NCBI GenBank assembly: GCA_004297555.1
Contig: SCSV01000424.1
Coordinates: 1 to 5,000, forward strand
Source: Salinibacterium sp.
Lineage (GTDB): Bacteria > Actinomycetota > Actinomycetes > Actinomycetales > Microbacteriaceae
DNA: 5,000 nt
Direction: 5' to 3'
In this document: one piece after another, positions 1 through 4,979 of the stretch
Position numbering within the stretch: the first letter of the stretch is position 1
How the letters are laid out: every line of letters starts with the position of its first letter
The notes under the pieces: model-generated
What the model was told of the DNA's origin: nothing
The model's input: only the letters and a program-made list of their open reading frames with translations
Databases searched by the model: none
Position numbers and translations under genes: made by a program

Positions 1-34
1 CGCCGCTCGAGAGAGCCCAAGTGCGGAAAGTCAT
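1..34 (-). CDS. 5' end of a divergent gene, product unknown (partial)
   Basis: On the minus strand an ATG at 34-32 opens a frame reading MTFRTWALSSG, which runs off the left edge of the window. It is preceded by AAAGGA (46-41) and a 6-base spacer, the best Shine-Dalgarno match in this part of the window, and this is the main reason for the call. Only 11 codons are visible, so no family can be named and no signal peptide can be judged. Its head-to-head position with the response regulator makes it a natural candidate target of that regulator; this is inference. The alternative is a chance ATG inside a longer intergenic region. Confidence 0.4.
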   Translation of the reverse strand, partial: MTFRTWALSSG

Positions 35-181
35 TGGATGTCCTTTGCTCTGGCCGCCGGTGGTGACGACACCGACACGATCGCAATGCCGTGTTCGAGC
101 GGCGTCAGCAAAATGTTCGAGCCGTGTAAGGGCCACCCGAACCTCACGGGCTGTGAACGACGGATGCACTTGAATGGAGCC
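35..181. promoter_or_regulatory. Divergent control region upstream of the two-component operon
   Basis: This 147-bp stretch separates the probable divergent start at 34 from the regulator start at 182. It should hold the promoters for both directions, but I see no convincing -35/-10 pair on either strand. Its clearest feature is the direct repeat TGTTCGAGC at 92-100 and 114-122. The regulator frame is open through this whole stretch with no stop, but the upstream translation does not resemble any receiver N-terminus and is taken as non-coding. Confidence 0.5.
92..122. repeat. 9-bp direct repeat, 22 bp apart; candidate response-regulator operator
   Basis: TGTTCGAGC occurs at 92-100 and again at 114-122, a start-to-start distance of 22 bp, or two helical turns. 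OmpR/PhoB-family regulators generally bind as head-to-tail dimers to direct repeats on one face of the helix, so the spacing suits the regulator encoded 60 bp downstream. The repeat and spacing are seen in the sequence; the role as an autoregulatory or divergent-gene operator is inferred. Confidence 0.4.
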
Positions 182-859
182 ATGACTGAGGGGCGCGGCC
201 TGGTGCTGATCGTCGAGGACGAGCCGGCGATCGCCGACGTGCAGCGGCTGTACCTTTCCGAGGCCGGGTACGGCGTGCATGTGGAGCGGGATGGCGCGGC
301 CGGGCTCGCGAGCATCCGCTCCCTTCGACCGGTCGCGGTCGTACTCGACGTCGGCCTGCCCACGATGGACGGCATCGCGATCTGCCGAGCCCTGCGCGAG
401 AGCGGGGATTGGACCCCGATCATTTTCGTGACCGCGCGCGACGACGAAGTCGACCGCGTGCTCGGACTCGAGCTCGGTGGCGACGACTACCTCACCAAGC
501 CATTCTCGCCGCGAGAACTTGTGGCGCGAGTTCGGGGCATCCTGCGCCGGCAGGACGGCCCGCCGACACCAACCCCGCTCACGCTCGGCCTGATCGTGCT
601 CGACCCGGGGCGCCGCAGGGTGAGCGTCGACGGGGCCGATGTCGCGTTTACGAGCACCGAATTCGATCTGCTCGCCAAACTGATGAGTGCGCCGGGCCAG
701 GTCTTCTCGCGCGAGCAACTGCTCTCAAGCGTCTGGGGCCACGTCGACTACGGCGGCGGGCGAACCGTCGATGTACACGTCGCCCAGGTTCGCGCAAAGC
801 TCGGCGAGGCGAACCCGATCCGGACTGTGCGCGGAGTCGGCTATACGGCGGAGTCATGA
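182..859 (+). CDS. OmpR/PhoB-family two-component response regulator
   Basis: Cytoplasmic DNA-binding response regulator of 225 residues, a normal length for the family. The N-terminal receiver domain (about 7-118) has the acidic pair E12-D13, phospho-acceptor D56 (VVLDVGLP), T84 and K106 in the TKPF motif. The C-terminal winged-helix domain (about 128-225) ends in TVDVHVAQVRAKLG and the closing hairpin motif RTVRGVGYTAE. It should be phosphorylated at D56 by the kinase encoded next and then bind paired direct-repeat sites. The start ATG at 182 puts LVLIVEDE at residue 7, as usual for receivers. Its GGAG (176-179) lies only 2 bases from the ATG, which is unusually close. In-frame ATGs at 164 and 38 would add 6 or 48 residues without family resemblance. 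The stop overlaps the kinase start (ATGA). The stimulus and target genes cannot be told from the sequence; no more specific name is justified. Confidence 0.95.
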   Translation: MTEGRGLVLIVEDEPAIADVQRLYLSEAGYGVHVERDGAAGLASIRSLRPVAVVLDVGLPTMDGIAICRALRESGDWTPIIFVTARDDEVDRVLGLELGGDDYLTKPFSPRELVARVRGILRRQDGPPTPTPLTLGLIVLDPGRRRVSVDGADVAFTSTEFDLLAKLMSAPGQVFSREQLLSSVWGHVDYGGGRTVDVHVAQVRAKLGEANPIRTVRGVGYTAES

Positions 860-2187
860 GAACGTTGCGCGGACGCATCACCGCGGTCACGGTCGTCGTC
901 GCGGTGATCGCCGTTGTGATCACGGGGCTCATCTCGCTGCAGCTCGTGCGAGCATCTACCACTCAGGAGGCGCGCGACCAGCTTTCGGCCCAAGCGGACG
1001 TGCTCGCCAAGGTGCCGCGGCTCGCCTCCGCCGCGGAGCTCTCCGACAAGGCGAGCCTCGCCGTCGGCGGCACCCAGGTCGCCCTCGTGAGATCGGACGG
1101 CCAGGTCGAAGGGGCGGCGTCGGCTTACGTCGATTCGCGAATATTGGCGGCGCTCGAGCGCGGCGAATCCGTGTCCACGACTCGGCGCGGGGGAGCCATG
1201 CTCGGCCGGGTCATGATCGAGGCGCGGCCCGCGCAGGGCGGAAACGCCGTCCTGCTGGCGTTGCCGCTCACGAGCGTCGACCGTGCTCTCGGGGCGGCGA
1301 CCATGCGCATCCTGATCGCTCTCGGCATCGGCCTCGTCGTCGCGATCGTCGGCGGCTCCCTGCTCGCTCGGCGGCTGTCGCGGCCCCTCACGGAGACGGC
1401 GGCCGCGGCCCGGCGATTGGCATCCGGCGAACGAGGGGTGCGGATGCCCGGCTCGCCCACCACAGAAATCGCCGCCGTCACCGACGCCCTCGCCAGCCTC
1501 GACGCGGCACTGGTTACCTCCGAGGCGCGCCAGCGCGAGTTTCTCCTGTCGATCTCGCACGAACTGCGCACCCCGCTCACCGCAGTGCGGGGCTATGCGG
1601 AGGCGATGGCCGACGGTCTCGTGCCACCCGCCGACGTGCTCTCGGTCGGCGCTACCCTCGTGGCCGAGACCGAGCGCTTGGACCGCTTCGTGGGCGACCT
1701 GCTCGAACTCGCCCGGCTCGAGGCCGACGATTTCACGATCGCGCACGCGGCGACGGATGTGACGGCCTTGCTCACCGAGGCAGCGACCGCCTGGCAGGGT
1801 CGTGCCGCGAGTGCCGGGGTGCTGCTCGAGGTTTCTGCCGCGGGTTACCCCATATCCACGGATGCCCGCCGAGTGCGGCAAGTGATTGACGGACTCATCG
1901 AGAACGCGCTGCGCGTCTCTCCGGCCGGCTCGATGATCTCCCTTCGGCTGGTTCAGAATGGCCGCACCCGCATCGAGGTTCAGGATGGCGGGCCCGGCTT
2001 CGCCCCCGAAGACCTCGCGGTCGCCTTCGATCGCGGTGTGCTTCGTGCCCGCTACCGCGATATCCGCCCGGTCGGAACCGGTCTCGGCCTCTCGATCGCC
2101 TCCCGCCTCGTCGCCCGGCTCGGCGGCACAATCTCGGTGGCGAACGCACCGGGCGGCGGAGCGGTGTTCACGGTCGAGCTGCCCTAG
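856..2187 (+). CDS. Membrane sensor histidine kinase (HAMP, HisKA, HATPase)
   Basis: A 443-residue membrane kinase and partner of the preceding regulator. Order of parts: first membrane helix about 8-31; extracytoplasmic sensor region about 32-149 with no domain I recognise; second helix about 150-171; HAMP linker about 172-224 (RP at 176-177, E204); dimerisation/phospho-acceptor helix with H235 in SISHELRTPL; ATP-binding domain with N box N350 (IENALRVSP), G1 box from D377 (DGGPGF) and G2 box 407-411 (GTGLGLSIA). All catalytic residues are present, so it should be active as autokinase and phosphotransferase. The short sensor region has no cysteines or obvious ligand motif, so the signal is unknown. 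ATG 856-858 overlaps the regulator stop, implying translational coupling. GGAG (850-853) is again only 2 bases from the start. The stop TAG at 2185-2187 lies 48 bp from the convergent mutM end. Confidence 0.95.
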   Translation: MRTLRGRITAVTVVVAVIAVVITGLISLQLVRASTTQEARDQLSAQADVLAKVPRLASAAELSDKASLAVGGTQVALVRSDGQVEGAASAYVDSRILAALERGESVSTTRRGGAMLGRVMIEARPAQGGNAVLLALPLTSVDRALGAATMRILIALGIGLVVAIVGGSLLARRLSRPLTETAAAARRLASGERGVRMPGSPTTEIAAVTDALASLDAALVTSEARQREFLLSISHELRTPLTAVRGYAEAMADGLVPPADVLSVGATLVAETERLDRFVGDLLELARLEADDFTIAHAATDVTALLTEAATAWQGRAASAGVLLEVSAAGYPISTDARRVRQVIDGLIENALRVSPAGSMISLRLVQNGRTRIEVQDGGPGFAPEDLAVAFDRGVLRARYRDIRPVGTGLGLSIASRLVARLGGTISVANAPGGGAVFTVELP

Positions 2188-2235
2188 GCCGCTCGCACCG
2201 GTTGGCACCGCGCGCTCGAACTGAACCGACGCGCC
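2188..2235. other. Convergent gap between kinase and mutM, no clear terminator
   Basis: These 48 bp lie between two genes that end facing each other. I find only weak pairing: CGGT (2199-2202) with ACCG (2207-2210), and GCGCG (2210-2214) with CGCGC (2230-2234). There is no T run on either side, so no classical intrinsic terminator can be called for either operon. Much of the gap resembles the mutM 3' end; see the repeat entry. Confidence 0.5.
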
Positions 2236-2263
2236 TCAAGCAGCCCGGCGCACCGGCTGGCAC
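2194..2263. repeat. Imperfect direct repeat of the mutM 3' end
   Basis: CGCACCGGTTGGCAC (2194-2208) and CGCACCGGCTGGCAC (2249-2263) match at 14 of 15 positions, 55 bp apart. The right copy encodes the C-terminal residues CQPVR of MutM. On the minus strand the left copy reads TGC CAA CCG GTG CGA GCG GCC TAG (2207-2184), i.e. CQPVRAA then stop, nearly the same as the real end CQPVRRAA. Weaker similarity (a shared GGTTC about 20 bases upstream) suggests a longer repeated unit of roughly 45 bp. This looks like a decayed tandem duplication of the gene's end. Confidence 0.55.
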
Positions 2264-3111
2264 TTCGCACAGAAGTGCGAACCGCGGTTCATGAAGCGCT
2301 CGCGCACGAGCGGCCGGCCGCAGCGCGGGCACGGCAGGCCTTGGCGGCCATAGGCGTTGAGCGAGCGGGCGAAGTACCCCGACTCGCCATTGACTTGCAG
2401 GTACTGGGTGTCGAAACTTGTTCCCCCCTCGGCGAGGGCTCGGGCGAACACGGCGCGCACCTCAGAGAGCAGGGAGACGGCGCGGCGGCTGAGGGCATCC
2501 GTCGGCTCGTTGTAGTGAACGCGCGCCGCCCACAGCGCCTCGTCCGCGTAGATGTTGCCGATGCCGCTCACGAGCGTCTGGTCGAGGAGTGCGCGCTTGA
2601 CGCCAGTGCGGCGGCGGGCGAGGGCGGCGAAGAAGTGCTCGTCGTCGAATCCCTCGTCGAGCGGGTCGCGGGCGATGTGCGCGACCTGGGATGGCACGGA
2701 TTGCGCCGGGTGATCTTTGGTCGGCACCAAGCGGTCGATGGCCATGGAGCCGAAGATGCGCTGGTCGACGAAGTTGAGGCGCAACGGCCCATGCTCGGGA
2801 TGCTCGAGCTCGAGCCGAATGCGCGTGCGCGGGTCATCCGTGTCTCGGTCGCGGAGCAGCACCTGCCCGCTCATGCCGAGGTGGACGACGAGCGCGCTGG
2901 CCGGGGCGCTGAGCGGAATCCACAGGAACTTTCCGCGCCGCTCGGGCGCGAGCATCCGGATGCCGGTCAACCGATCGATGAAGTCTTCACGCGGCCCATC
3001 GTGGCGCCGCAGCGAGCGCTCATCGAACACGGTGACAGAGGTCACGCGCGCGCCGGTCACGGCCGGTTCGAGCCCGGCGCGCACGACCTCGACTTCAGGC
3101 AGTTCGGGCAT
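2236..3111 (-). CDS. mutM: Formamidopyrimidine-DNA glycosylase (Fpg/MutM)
   Basis: Bifunctional base-excision repair enzyme that removes 8-oxoguanine and formamidopyrimidines and then cleaves the abasic site. The 291 residues are a little longer than the roughly 270 of the E. coli enzyme. The N-terminus MPELPEVE gives the catalytic proline P2 (Schiff base) and E3, and K61 lies in RRGKFLW. The void-filling triad is M80 (HLGMSGQ), R117 and F119 (DQRIFGS). The helix-two-turn-helix carries N185 in LVSGIGNIYADEALW. The C-terminal zinc finger has C261, C264, C281 and C284, with R276 in the hairpin. All key residues are intact, so an active enzyme is expected. The start needs the MPELPE motif and is therefore certain. 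It begins 3 bp after the rnc stop with no good ribosome site of its own, suggesting coupling to rnc translation. In many actinobacteria smc follows mutM; here a convergent kinase gene follows instead. Confidence 0.97.
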   Translation of the reverse strand: MPELPEVEVVRAGLEPAVTGARVTSVTVFDERSLRRHDGPREDFIDRLTGIRMLAPERRGKFLWIPLSAPASALVVHLGMSGQVLLRDRDTDDPRTRIRLELEHPEHGPLRLNFVDQRIFGSMAIDRLVPTKDHPAQSVPSQVAHIARDPLDEGFDDEHFFAALARRRTGVKRALLDQTLVSGIGNIYADEALWAARVHYNEPTDALSRRAVSLLSEVRAVFARALAEGGTSFDTQYLQVNGESGYFARSLNAYGRQGLPCPRCGRPLVRERFMNRGSHFCAKCQPVRRAA

Positions 3112-3114
3112 TAC

Positions 3115-3801
3115 TTATTTCGCGGGAACCTGCAGCAGCGTCCACGCGTCGAGCGCGGCGGCCATCTCGGCCTGCTTCTTGCTCGATCCGTCGCCCTCCG
3201 CAATCACTGTGCTGCCGAGCAGCACGCTCGCATGGAAGCGCTTCGAATGATCGGGGCCGCTGTCGCTGATTTGGTAGCTCGGCAGGCCCATGCCGAGTCG
3301 CGCCGCGAGTTCTTGCAGGCTCGTCTTCGGGTCCATCGCCGCACCGAACCGCTCCGGGTTGTCGAGCAGCGGTCGGATGAGGCGCAGCACCAGCTCGGTC
3401 GCCGCCTCGCCGCCAAGGTCGAGGTAGGCGGCGCCGATGATCGCTTCGACAGTGTCGGCGAGAATCGACGACTTATCGCTGCCGCCGGTCTGCTCCTCGC
3501 CTTTACCGAGACGGATGAACGGGCCGAGGCCGATCGACCGCGCGACTTCGGCGAGCGCAACACTCGAGACGAGGCTCGCGCGGCGCTTGGCCAACTCGCC
3601 CTCGTCGAGGTCGGGGAACTCGGTGTAGAGCATGACGGTGACCGCCTGCCCGAGGATCGAGTCGCCGAGAAACTCGAGACGCTCGTTGTGGGCGAGACCA
3701 CCGTTCTCGTAGGCGTACGAGCGGTGGGTGAGAGCGAGGGTGAAGAGGGAGGGTTCGATTTGCACGCCAAGCACCGTCGACAGTGCTTCGTGACTCGTCA
3801 T
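3115..3801 (-). CDS. rnc: Ribonuclease III
   Basis: Double-strand-specific endoribonuclease that processes rRNA precursors and structured mRNAs. The 228-residue protein has the catalytic domain first (about 1-150), with signature NERLEFLGDSIL (N39-L50) and metal-binding residues E40, E43, D47, D116 and E119 (ILADTVEAIIGAAYLD). A double-stranded-RNA-binding domain follows (about 157-225: DPKTSLQELA ... EGDGSSKKQAEMAAA). Start choice: ATG at 3801 has GGGGAG (3815-3810) 8 bases upstream. An in-frame ATG at 3837 would add 12 residues (MLRLLANRGARV), lacks a ribosome site and would lie inside a predicted RNA hairpin, so it is disfavoured. The gene sits 87 bp after rpmF and 3 bp before mutM. The leader hairpin suggests possible self-control by cleavage of its own mRNA, as established for E. 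coli rnc; whether it happens here is inference. Confidence 0.97.
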   Translation of the reverse strand: MTSHEALSTVLGVQIEPSLFTLALTHRSYAYENGGLAHNERLEFLGDSILGQAVTVMLYTEFPDLDEGELAKRRASLVSSVALAEVARSIGLGPFIRLGKGEEQTGGSDKSSILADTVEAIIGAAYLDLGGEAATELVLRLIRPLLDNPERFGAAMDPKTSLQELAARLGMGLPSYQISDSGPDHSKRFHASVLLGSTVIAEGDGSSKKQAEMAAALDAWTLLQVPAK

Positions 3802-3821
3802 TACCCGCGCTCCCCGATTGG

Positions 3822-3852
3822 CCAGCAAACGAAGCATAGCTCGATTTGCTGG
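3822..3852 (-). promoter_or_regulatory. RNA hairpin in the rpmF-rnc gap, candidate RNase III target
   Basis: CCAGCAAA (3822-3829) and TTTGCTGG (3845-3852) are perfect inverted repeats. In the minus-strand transcript the stem continues inward through U-G, one C-C mismatch and G-U, then AGC pairs with GCU around a UAU loop, giving a 14-position stem with one mismatch. It ends just upstream of the rnc ribosome site (3815-3810). No U tract follows, so it is not a classical terminator. Position and helix length suit regulation of rnc expression, or processing of the rpmF-rnc transcript. Confidence 0.5.
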
Positions 3853-3888
3853 GGCTTCCCGGGACCGCTCCGCGATCCGTTTGCCGTG

Positions 3889-4092
3889 TTAGACGTCGGC
3901 GACCTTGCGGCCCTTGTACTCCATGTACAGGGGCGTGCCGGTGGAGTCTTCGACGACCTTCGCGCGGTGCGGGAGGCTGTAGGTAACCTTTCCGTTCTCG
4001 ACGGTCTTGACCAGAGTGGGGGCATCCGCCTTCCACTGGGCGCGGCGCATGCGGGTGCTTGCCCGCGACATCTTGCGCTTGGGTACGGCCAT
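3889..4092 (-). CDS. rpmF: 50S ribosomal protein L32 (bL32)
   Basis: Small basic protein of the large ribosomal subunit, 67 residues. The N-terminus MAVPKRKMSRASTRMRRAQW is diagnostic of bL32, and the C-terminal part LYMEYKGRKVADV is of the type found in Microbacteriaceae and relatives. It has no cysteine at all, so it is the zinc-independent (C-minus) form of L32. The start ATG at 4092-4090 lies 2 bp after the stop of the DUF177 gene (TAGCCATG). The upstream purine stretch GAAAAGAGA, which doubles as the last codons of that gene, is only a weak ribosome site, so expression is probably coupled. The pairing of a DUF177/YceD gene with rpmF is widespread in bacteria. A minus-strand frame running upstream to 4236 would add 48 residues of no recognisable type and is rejected. 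Confidence 0.97.
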   Translation of the reverse strand: MAVPKRKMSRASTRMRRAQWKADAPTLVKTVENGKVTYSLPHRAKVVEDSTGTPLYMEYKGRKVADV

Positions 4093-4094
4093 GG

Positions 4095-4640
4095 CTATCT
4101 CTTTTCTTCGCTGGAGTCTTCGTTCAGGCCTTCGAGCCCGGCCAGAGCAGCCCACCGCGGATCGATGGATGCCTCGTGCTCGTGACCCGGGTTGTCGAGA
4201 AGCCGCACCCCACACTGTGGGCACAGGCCGAGGCAATCTTCCTGACAGACCGGTTGGAACGGTAGTGAGAGCACCACCGCATCCCTGACCAACGGTTCGA
4301 GGTCGACGTGATCATCGTGAACCGTGTAGTCAAAAGCTTCGTCGAAAGAATACGCGAAAAGCTCCTGGAATTCGACTTCGACCGGAACCTTGATGTCGAT
4401 GAGGCAGCGCACGCACTCCCCCTCGGCAACCGTGTCGACCTCGCCGGAGACCAGGATGCCGTCATGCAGCGACTCGAGGCGCACATCCACATGCACGGTG
4501 GTTCCTTGACGGATGCCGATGACCGCGTTGCCGTACCCCTCCGGTTCGGAGGCGTCGATGTCGACCTCGCGCATCTCGCCGGGGCGGTGCATGAGGTCGA
4601 AAACGGGGACCGTGTAGGGGGTCTTGACGAAGTGTGGCAC
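4095..4640 (-). CDS. DUF177 (YceD-family) protein, rRNA accumulation
   Basis: Soluble protein of 181 residues from GTG 4640, a usual length for the DUF177 family, whose members are encoded next to rpmF and are linked in E. coli (YceD) and plants to 23S rRNA accumulation. Visible hallmarks are the N-terminal DLMHRPGEMRE (15-25), a CxxC at C76/C79 (ECVRC), and a second cysteine cluster C132, C136, C140, C143 (CQEDCLGLCPQCG), which could bind a metal. The C-terminus is acidic. Start choice: GTG 4640 keeps the conserved DLMHRPG segment and lies just downstream of a TACAAT box, implying a leaderless message. ATG at 4592 would cut off conserved residues. ATG at 4784 would add 48 residues encoded by a palindromic, low-complexity stretch. 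This is the first gene of the block in this window. The exact biochemical role is not established. Confidence 0.9.
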   Translation of the reverse strand: MPHFVKTPYTVPVFDLMHRPGEMREVDIDASEPEGYGNAVIGIRQGTTVHVDVRLESLHDGILVSGEVDTVAEGECVRCLIDIKVPVEVEFQELFAYSFDEAFDYTVHDDHVDLEPLVRDAVVLSLPFQPVCQEDCLGLCPQCGVRLLDNPGHEHEASIDPRWAALAGLEGLNEDSSEEKR

Positions 4641-4648
4641 GAGCGTCG

Positions 4649-4679
4649 ATTGTACGCGGCCTGGCTTTGGCGCGCGTAC
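4649..4679 (-). promoter_or_regulatory. Candidate promoter of the DUF177-rpmF-rnc-mutM operon
   Basis: On the minus strand TACAAT (4654-4649) is a good sigma-70-type -10 box. Its last base is 9 bases before the GTG start at 4640, which places the transcript start at or next to the start codon, so a leaderless mRNA is likely. No good -35 is present; a 17-bp spacer lands on ACGCGC (4677-4672). A 7-bp inverted repeat, GTACGCG (4652-4658) and CGCGTAC (4673-4679), overlaps the -10 box and could be an operator. Confidence 0.45.
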
Positions 4680-4688
4680 GGGAGTGCT

Positions 4689-4714
4689 GCGCGGGCCCGG
4701 CTGGCAGCCCGCGC
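4689..4714. repeat. GC-rich 8-bp inverted repeat
   Basis: GCGCGGGC (4689-4696) pairs perfectly with GCCCGCGC (4707-4714) around a 10-base loop. It lies 35 bp upstream of the -10 box of the DUF177 gene and just before the large palindrome array. With no T tract on either side it is not a classical terminator, and in DNA this rich in G and C it may be partly chance. Confidence 0.4.
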
Positions 4715-4737
4715 GATTCGCTGTCGGCCGCCCCACA

Positions 4738-4813
4738 ACCGTTTCGGAGGATGACACGCGGTCGGGCAACCCTCGCCGGGGCACTCGCGCGACGTGTCAT
4801 CCTCCGGAATGGT
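4738..4813. repeat. Stem-loop A, copy 1
   Basis: CGGAGGATGACACG (4745-4758) is the exact reverse complement of 4793-4806. Pairing continues outward to 4738/4813 if two G-U pairs (4744/4807 and 4741/4810) are allowed, for a 21-position stem around a 34-base loop. A second copy with the same arm spacing starts 168 bp to the right. No T tract follows on either strand. It may be a mobile palindrome, a structured RNA or an actinobacterial-type terminator lacking a U tail. Confidence 0.7.
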
Positions 4814-4824
4814 CATCGTGTTCG

Positions 4825-4887
4825 CGTGACTCTGGATTTGAAGGAAACGCGAGCGGATATCGCCGTTCCTTCAAATCCAGAGTCACG
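4825..4887. repeat. Palindrome B, perfect 22-bp inverted repeat
   Basis: Bases 4825-4846 (beginning CGTGACTCTGG, ending GAAGGAA) are the exact reverse complement of 4866-4887. The 19-base centre can add a GCGA/TCGC stem (4849-4852 with 4860-4863). The arms are clearly richer in A and T than the flanks. Such a long perfect stem is unlikely to persist by chance, and suggests terminal inverted repeats of a tiny mobile element or a selected stem-loop. It sits between the two A copies. Confidence 0.75.
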
Positions 4888-4907
4888 GGACAGGGGCCGC
4901 CGTTTTA

Positions 4908-4979
4908 GGTTGCGGAAGATGACACGCCGGTGTGAGGTGGTGCCGAAGGCGCTTGTGCGGCGTGTCATCCTCCGCAACC
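4908..4979. repeat. Stem-loop A, copy 2
   Basis: Bases 4908-4929 (GGTTGCGGAAGATGACACG then CCG) pair with 4958-4979 over 22 positions with a single A-C mismatch (4917/4970). The loop is 28 bases and holds a small GCC-GAA-GGC hairpin (4942-4950). The core arms match those of copy 1, one base apart, at an exact 168-bp offset, while the loop sequences are unrelated although the core arm spacing is the same. Confidence 0.7.

Noticed and set aside
2..181. Extended response regulator reading from upstream of ATG 182
   Set aside because: The frame is open to the window edge, but the translation has no receiver-like or helical character, and the total length from ATG 182 is normal for the family.
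841..2208. A 455-codon minus-strand open frame opposite the histidine kinase
   Set aside because: The plus strand encodes a complete kinase with all catalytic boxes; the opposite frame is low-complexity and a composition artefact.
3802..3837. Longer rnc start at the ATG at 3837
   Set aside because: It adds MLRLLANRGARV ahead of the normal N-terminus, has no ribosome site, and would lie inside the leader hairpin, while ATG 3801 has GGGGAG at 8 bases.
2275..4185. A 636-codon plus-strand open frame opposite mutM, rnc and rpmF
   Set aside because: It lies antisense to three clearly recognised genes, shows no protein-family resemblance, and is rich in R, E, A and H as expected from the complement of high-GC coding sequence.
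4641..4784. N-terminal extension of the DUF177 protein to an ATG at 4784
   Set aside because: The added 48 residues are encoded by GC-rich palindromic sequence, resemble nothing in the family, and a good -10 box lies inside them just before GTG 4640.
4738..4813. Classical intrinsic terminator
   Set aside because: The stem is strong, but no T run follows it on either strand, and no plus-strand gene ends here. A U-less terminator for a gene beyond 5000 stays possible but unsupported.
4866..4887. tRNA fragment or tRNA-derived attachment site, because TTCAAATCC resembles a T-loop
   Set aside because: There is no matching acceptor, D or anticodon arm, and the sequence is fully explained as one arm of the 22-bp inverted repeat.
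4624..4908. A 94-codon plus-strand open frame across the palindrome array
   Set aside because: It begins inside the DUF177 gene on the opposite strand, has no ribosome site, and its sequence simply translates the inverted repeats.
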